Notes under the pieces: generated by a model
Seen by the model: the letters and a program-made list of their open reading frames with translations, nothing else
What the model was told of the DNA's origin: nothing
Database searches by the model: none
Program-made: the position numbers and the translations under genes
Shown here: positions 59,448-64,000 of the stretch, in pieces
Layout: the number at the start of each line of letters is the position of its first letter
Position numbering within the stretch: position 1 is the first letter of the stretch
Source of the DNA: Enoplolaimus lenunculus
Taxonomy: Eukaryota; Nematoda; Enoplea; Enoplida; Thoracostomopsidae
Length of the DNA: 64,000 nucleotides
Assembly (NCBI GenBank): GCA_030248215.1
Contig: JASANG010000896.1
Location: 1-64,000 of the forward strand
Direction: 5' to 3'

Positions 59448-61582
59448 AAAAATACAAAAATCCACAAATAAAAAAAAATAACTACTAAGTACTATAAAAA
59501 TTACACAAATCTTATAGTATATTATGTAACGCTGAATGTCGTGATCTGATCCTGCAAATATCTCGTACCCTAAGCACTTATTGATGCAAACTGCACGCTA
59601 AATAAGCGATCGTTAACCAAAATAGAACACAACAGAAACAGAATCTGTGAGAAAAAACAGGCCAACTGCGAAAAGAGAAATAACACCCCGTTAAGACTTC
59701 TACTATCCTGTACAAAACGGTTCCCCCACCTCCTAAACTTACCAAAAAAATTCACTGACGTCGAAGCCACAAACCCGCTAAACAATTGTTACAATCTGTA
59801 AAGCTTTATTAGCAGCAGTTTTCAGGCAGCAATCACTTTTACTTCCGTGTTAATATCTGTTTCAGCCGGAGCCAAAATCACTCAATATCCAGTCGCTAAC
59901 ACAAGGGATTTTGCAGCTGTTGAACACCAAAATTCGCTAGTCTTCCCTTTTGAAGTGTGTATCTTTAAATTCAAACCGTAGATCTGAGGTAGTAGCAATT
60001 TTGTTTAGCAAACCAGTATACTTCAATCGGTTCCATACCAACATGAATTGTTGTACTAAACATGTACTAAAAACCAGCTCGCTAATTACGATGATAATGG
60101 TAAAATTTGTTTTAAAAAATTATTTTATATTGTGCGTACGTAATTCAATATATCTAACTGCGTTATAACCACGTTGAAGTTAATAATATCTCATACAAAA
60201 TACAAACTTCTAAAAATTGTCAAACAAAACATTACCAACAATTTCTTGTTTATGTAATCAGAAATTCCAAAGCCACATAGACTTGAGCGACATTCCCAAC
60301 GCTACTGAACTATTAATCTCAGGGTCGCTTGTATTAGTCTTAATGTCTTAACCAAGATGCAGCCAGAATTACAGCACCGGTATTAAACCATTCACTGTTA
60401 CACTGACCCGTCCAGTACTCCCGGCGTTAATAATTTTGTTTCAAAAGTTGTTAAAGTTGAACTCCTATGGTGAATTACTTATTTTTGAATGAATCAGCAG
60501 AACAGCGTCGCTGGTAGCAAAATCTCCAAACTGTACATCATGGGTTTAATATACGTAGTAGTTTAGCGCTTCAATTTAAGCATATAAATTAATTGCTCGG
60601 TAGCAGTTATTTTTCGCTGTTGCATACTAAATTTGCCAAGTTAGAAACAATATTGAAAATTGAAATATATATTTACAACACCTCAAGTACTGAATATAGG
60701 GTTTGTACCATTGGCCATCCTGTGGATATGGCTCAGCAAATTCAGCAAAGAAACATCTGAATTTAAACCGACCACGTACTTACATAATATCTAAATCATC
60801 TGAGTCACAGTGACTTGTTTTAAAATTAATATCTAGTGTGAATCAGCGTAACACGTATCTGCCGTATATCTCAGGGTGCGACCAGCTATTAACCTGCGCG
60901 ATACCGGATAGCGAATTTTTACCGGAAATGGATGTTAACCGGATATAGCATCGACGTAAGTTTGTGCCCAGTTGTAAGTAGCACAAGCAGTGCTACACTT
61001 GCCTGATATTGCAATGGCAGCAAAACGTTAAATATATCCGATTCCAAAAAGCAGTTTCATGATATTTGGATCCAACCCGTAAATATATTGTATCCGGTCG
61101 GGTTTTTGTGGTCGCCTTCTGCCAAAAATTTCAAACGCAAAACCACCATAGTATTTGAGAAACAAGACCCCCTGTGCAAGAACAGCTTCCGTAAATCTGC
61201 CAGTGTAAATATTCTTTACCTTCAACTATACCAATTACTGCCAAATGAATTCCTCCGTTGCACAAAACATAATTTCGCGATTGGCAAAAATCCAACGCTC
61301 TCTATGGCTTATGTAATTCCTTTCTGCATCCAACTCCTAGAGGTAACACGGGTCTTCTTATAAACTTTGAGCTCTGTGGTTCAGTTTATACTAGTGGCTT
61401 ACAAAGAAAATCAAACTGGCAGGGGTCGGCACCGAGACAACTAAAATATTGGTTTTTAATATAGAATTGACAAACCATTAACTATGGTTCAATAAGGTAG
61501 TGTCTTTACTAGACAGTATTAAATACAAACTGGGGGCTTTGTAAACATACTAGAGGGGCATGCATGGATTTCAAATGGCTTA

Positions 61583-61777
61583 CTAACACAGATAAAACTT
61601 TTCTAACAGGGAGGTAAATTTTTTGTTTGGGACTGAGCCCATTCGCCCGTTTCTGGCTAAAGGCCCTTCCTCTGGTTTAGTTAAACCAACCTTTTGCGAA
61701 GCAACTGTCGTGAATATAGAAAAACAGACAAAAATACTTATATAATACGTATAATACAACCAAACGGGGCGACACAT
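61583..61777 (-). CDS. Weak candidate: small secreted peptide
   Basis: An ATG-initiated 64-residue frame begins with a signal-peptide-like segment (MCRPVWLYYTYYISIFVCFS, then IFTTVASQ). A short polar remainder follows (KVGLTKPEEGPLARNGRMGS) and ends in CVYL-type hydrophobic text before the stop. It could be a first exon. No family, splice partner or polyadenylation signal was identified, so it may be chance. Confidence 0.22.
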   Translation of the reverse strand: MCRPVWLYYTYYISIFVCFSIFTTVASQKVGLTKPEEGPLARNGRMGSVPNKKFTSLLEKFYLC

Positions 61778-63067
61778 TACCGTTTGAACTAACTATTAAC
61801 TCTGCATCTACACCACTGTGAACGTTTGTTTTAGCTTATAATACGAATAATACTTATGCGCAACAAGGGTGTGGCCCGGGAGGTTTAAGAGGTCAACCAT
61901 CCTCCCTGTTGGCGATTTTTGCCCATGGCTTTTCGTTTAAAATACCTTTTACAACTGATAACACAACAACTCACCTAGAAATTTTTAAAGACCGTAACCC
62001 CTTTTGCGAAAATCTCGTTAAGCCCCTGCTTATGCAAAGGTTTGTCAACTAAAAGTAAACCGGGTTGGAACCCCTACCCAATATCTATATAACTACGTAC
62101 TTTCCACGAGAATTAAGCGATAAATAGCATACGTAGACAATCAAAAATTACATATGGCTACAGAATAATTTGTCCCTTCAGGACCCAAGCTGACCCCCGT
62201 TACCAAATTTACCGCAATGATTCTAGTTATGTACATGGCAAACTTATCATAATAGCATGTATCACTACTGTTCTGAAGAACTTCCGTTTCCGACTAAAAG
62301 AGTATCGGCAATGGTTTACTTCACCCCATCAGATATGGGACATGAAGCAAGGGTATAAACAAGGATTAAAACGGTACTATCTCCTTTCGAAATTTTTGGA
62401 AAGTCTAGACAAAAGGGACATTTATCGGCTGTAGAATAACGTAGAAAGGTCAAAACTTTATCTTGCTCGCTGCGCTAGCTTGCAAAAAACGATTAGACGT
62501 GGTTAATTACCCACACCTGAAACGAAATCCTGGCGAGTGGTTACGCCCCCCCCCTGAAACGGATGTGAAAGCTTTTCAGTTCACAGCATTCATTTTTTGG
62601 CTGCACTACGTTTTTCTTAGCTTCCTCTAAGCAACAAATCAACGTTAGGAATCAATTCCGGTATAATTCAGGCTCCAGGGCATTGAACCGAAGAAAGAAG
62701 GTTGCATTACGAACGCGCATCACTGTCGATTAAAGCAAAACCAAAACTGGTGCGACAAAACATTGCAGAAGGGGACCGAGGCCCACTGTCGCCAGACTCC
62801 CCTCAGTGCCTGTCACAGAGACTCCATTATGTCTGCACCGTGTACCGAAACTGTATTTGCGATATTAGATAGTTCAATAATCAATTTAGTTAAAAACTGG
62901 TTCTTTTCCGTTAAGTGCCCGCCAGCCTGCGTTTACTCCGAGGTCAACTTACAAAAATCGCTGCGTATTTGAGATTCTCATGACCTCCCCTGCTCATTAC
63001 GTACGTACACGTTAAAATTTAAATTTTCAAAAACGTCTATCTTTTCGGTCCCAATGTACCTTTCGGG

Positions 63068-63401
63068 CAGGGTGCGCAATTCCGATTCCCGATTCCGATT
63101 GCACAATCGAACGGGTTAAAATTTTGACATTTTAATTTTAGGCCTACTTGCCGTGATGTGTTGCATAAAAATTCTGTATCATTTATCTATTAAATTGTTT
63201 TCGATGACTTAACTTATCAATAATTGATTGTAGTTTAGCTTACAGAAACAAAAAGTGATTGCCGCGACGGACACTTTTGAGAATCGTTGCCACCCAACAG
63301 ACACGCTAAATCAATATTACACTTGTTAATATCAATTATTCGTATGGTTACAAAATTTGTACTTCCGATTACGGTATGATCCCATTCCGCTTTGTACCCT
63401 G
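63068..63401. mobile_element. hAT-like element, exact 8-bp target duplication
   Basis: It starts CAGGGTGCGCAATTCCGATT and ends CCATTCCGCTTTGTACCCTG. CTTTCGGG flanks it exactly on both sides (63060-63067 and 63402-63409). CGATTCC is iterated just inside the left end. It is 334 bp with no coding capacity. With 2792-3084 it is the best-supported member of the CAGGGTG group. Confidence 0.85.
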
Positions 63402-64000
63402 CTTTCGGGACCAAAAAATTTTTTGTAAAAAGTTAGGCAATTTATATGCATACCATTTGACTCTTGCTGTGAGGAGCTCGTGTTCTTATTGCTGTTCAAA
63501 ACAATTAAAACTTCAAGAAAAGCTTGAATGTTACAATGGAACCTACTACACGACAACTTTTATAAAATGCGAAAAATGTCACTACTGAAATTGCCAAAAC
63601 CTCTAGCAAAAAATTCTCCCGGCTAGTTAGGTCAATTTTCTGCCTGAGTTAAATACAGGCTTCCAGTTCTACCCTGATATGTGGGAAGTGATTAACAAAC
63701 AAAACACGAGGTTGGGAAATCTGAAAAACTCAAAATTAAATTCCCGATACCGAAATGGAAAACCTGATTTGGGATGTTTCGGATGTGTGTAGTTTTCTGG
63801 ACAAATATCAAGCAAGAATTGTCGGACATCCGGATATGAACACAAACCGGCGCCTATTACTAATTGCTTCTTGTACGACGTTTTGGTTTTTGCGTATCCG
63901 ATGAATATGAGCGGTCCGTCCGATTCGTGGCAGGCAACAAATAACCAAAACAAATAAAAGAGCACACGGTTTTTTGTGTTTAATATTAATACAAGACAAA

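Larger units (their letters stand above)
59448..64000. other. Intergenic region upstream of the MTA gene
   Basis: No firm gene. It contains a hAT-like left end (CAGGGTGCGACCAGC at 60872, with CCGGATA-type repeats to about 61110), the hAT-like element at 63068-63401, and more hAT-like text at about 63600-63860 (TACCCTG at 63676). A weak small secreted-protein frame lies at 61583-61777 on the minus strand. 59800-60860 and 61900-63000 hold nothing recognised. Confidence 0.45.

Noticed and set aside
63669-63965. 98-codon minus frame with a hydrophobic start
   Set aside because: It starts at GTG, and its C-terminal half lies in hAT-like element sequence ending TACCCTG at 63676.
1-64000. Retrovirus-like or Polinton-like elements
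   Set aside because: No long direct terminal repeats, protease, integrase or capsid-like frames were seen on either strand.

Overview
The window is AT-rich, intron-rich animal DNA and looks nematode-like. All recognisable genes are split by GT-AG introns. Telomere-type TTAGGC repeats (the nematode telomere unit) occur in many short interstitial tracts. The best conserved proteins are metazoan housekeeping and chromatin factors. The species cannot be named; TTAGGC plus long repeat-filled introns would fit a non-Caenorhabditis nematode, and this is an inference.

Five multi-exon genes could be built by hand from consistent splice phases. (1) 3414-6554 (+): a secreted, almost wholly coiled-coil protein of unknown family. 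(2) 15049-19186 (+): V-ATPase V0 subunit d (vha-16 / ATP6V0D1), eight exons, complete. (3) 25174-33807 (+): a secreted protein with two MAM-like domains, ten exons. (4) 38478-40963 (+): a secreted acidic, glutamate-rich protein whose exons all join in phase 1, followed at 42944-43548 by a cysteine-rich exon that could be its alternative 3' end. (5) 47960-59408 (-): an MTA/LIN-40 (NuRD complex) protein with BAH, ELM2, SANT and GATA domains and two extra C2H2 fingers, sixteen exons. Weaker candidates lie at 23201-23508, 35555-35830 and 61583-61777.

The rest is mostly non-autonomous DNA transposons, several with target-site duplications that can be read directly. One family has TA duplications and CTGTAGTGACCC ends. 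A broad hAT-like group has CAGGGTG...CACCCTG ends, 8-bp duplications and iterated short motifs just inside the ends. A second 8-bp family starts GGCCCATGTA and carries a core of telomere-type TTAGGC repeats. Larger inverted-repeat elements have minisatellite cores (20525-22045 and about 41350-42835). There is also a decayed LINE endonuclease region (10830-11835) beside a long CAA/CGA simple-sequence tract. No virus-like or LTR element, CRISPR array or rRNA was found.

The most unusual theme is that several inverted-repeat elements, some with shared ends, carry different tandem arrays in their cores, including telomere repeats. Many sit inside introns of the genes above, and one appears to supply a 5' splice site.
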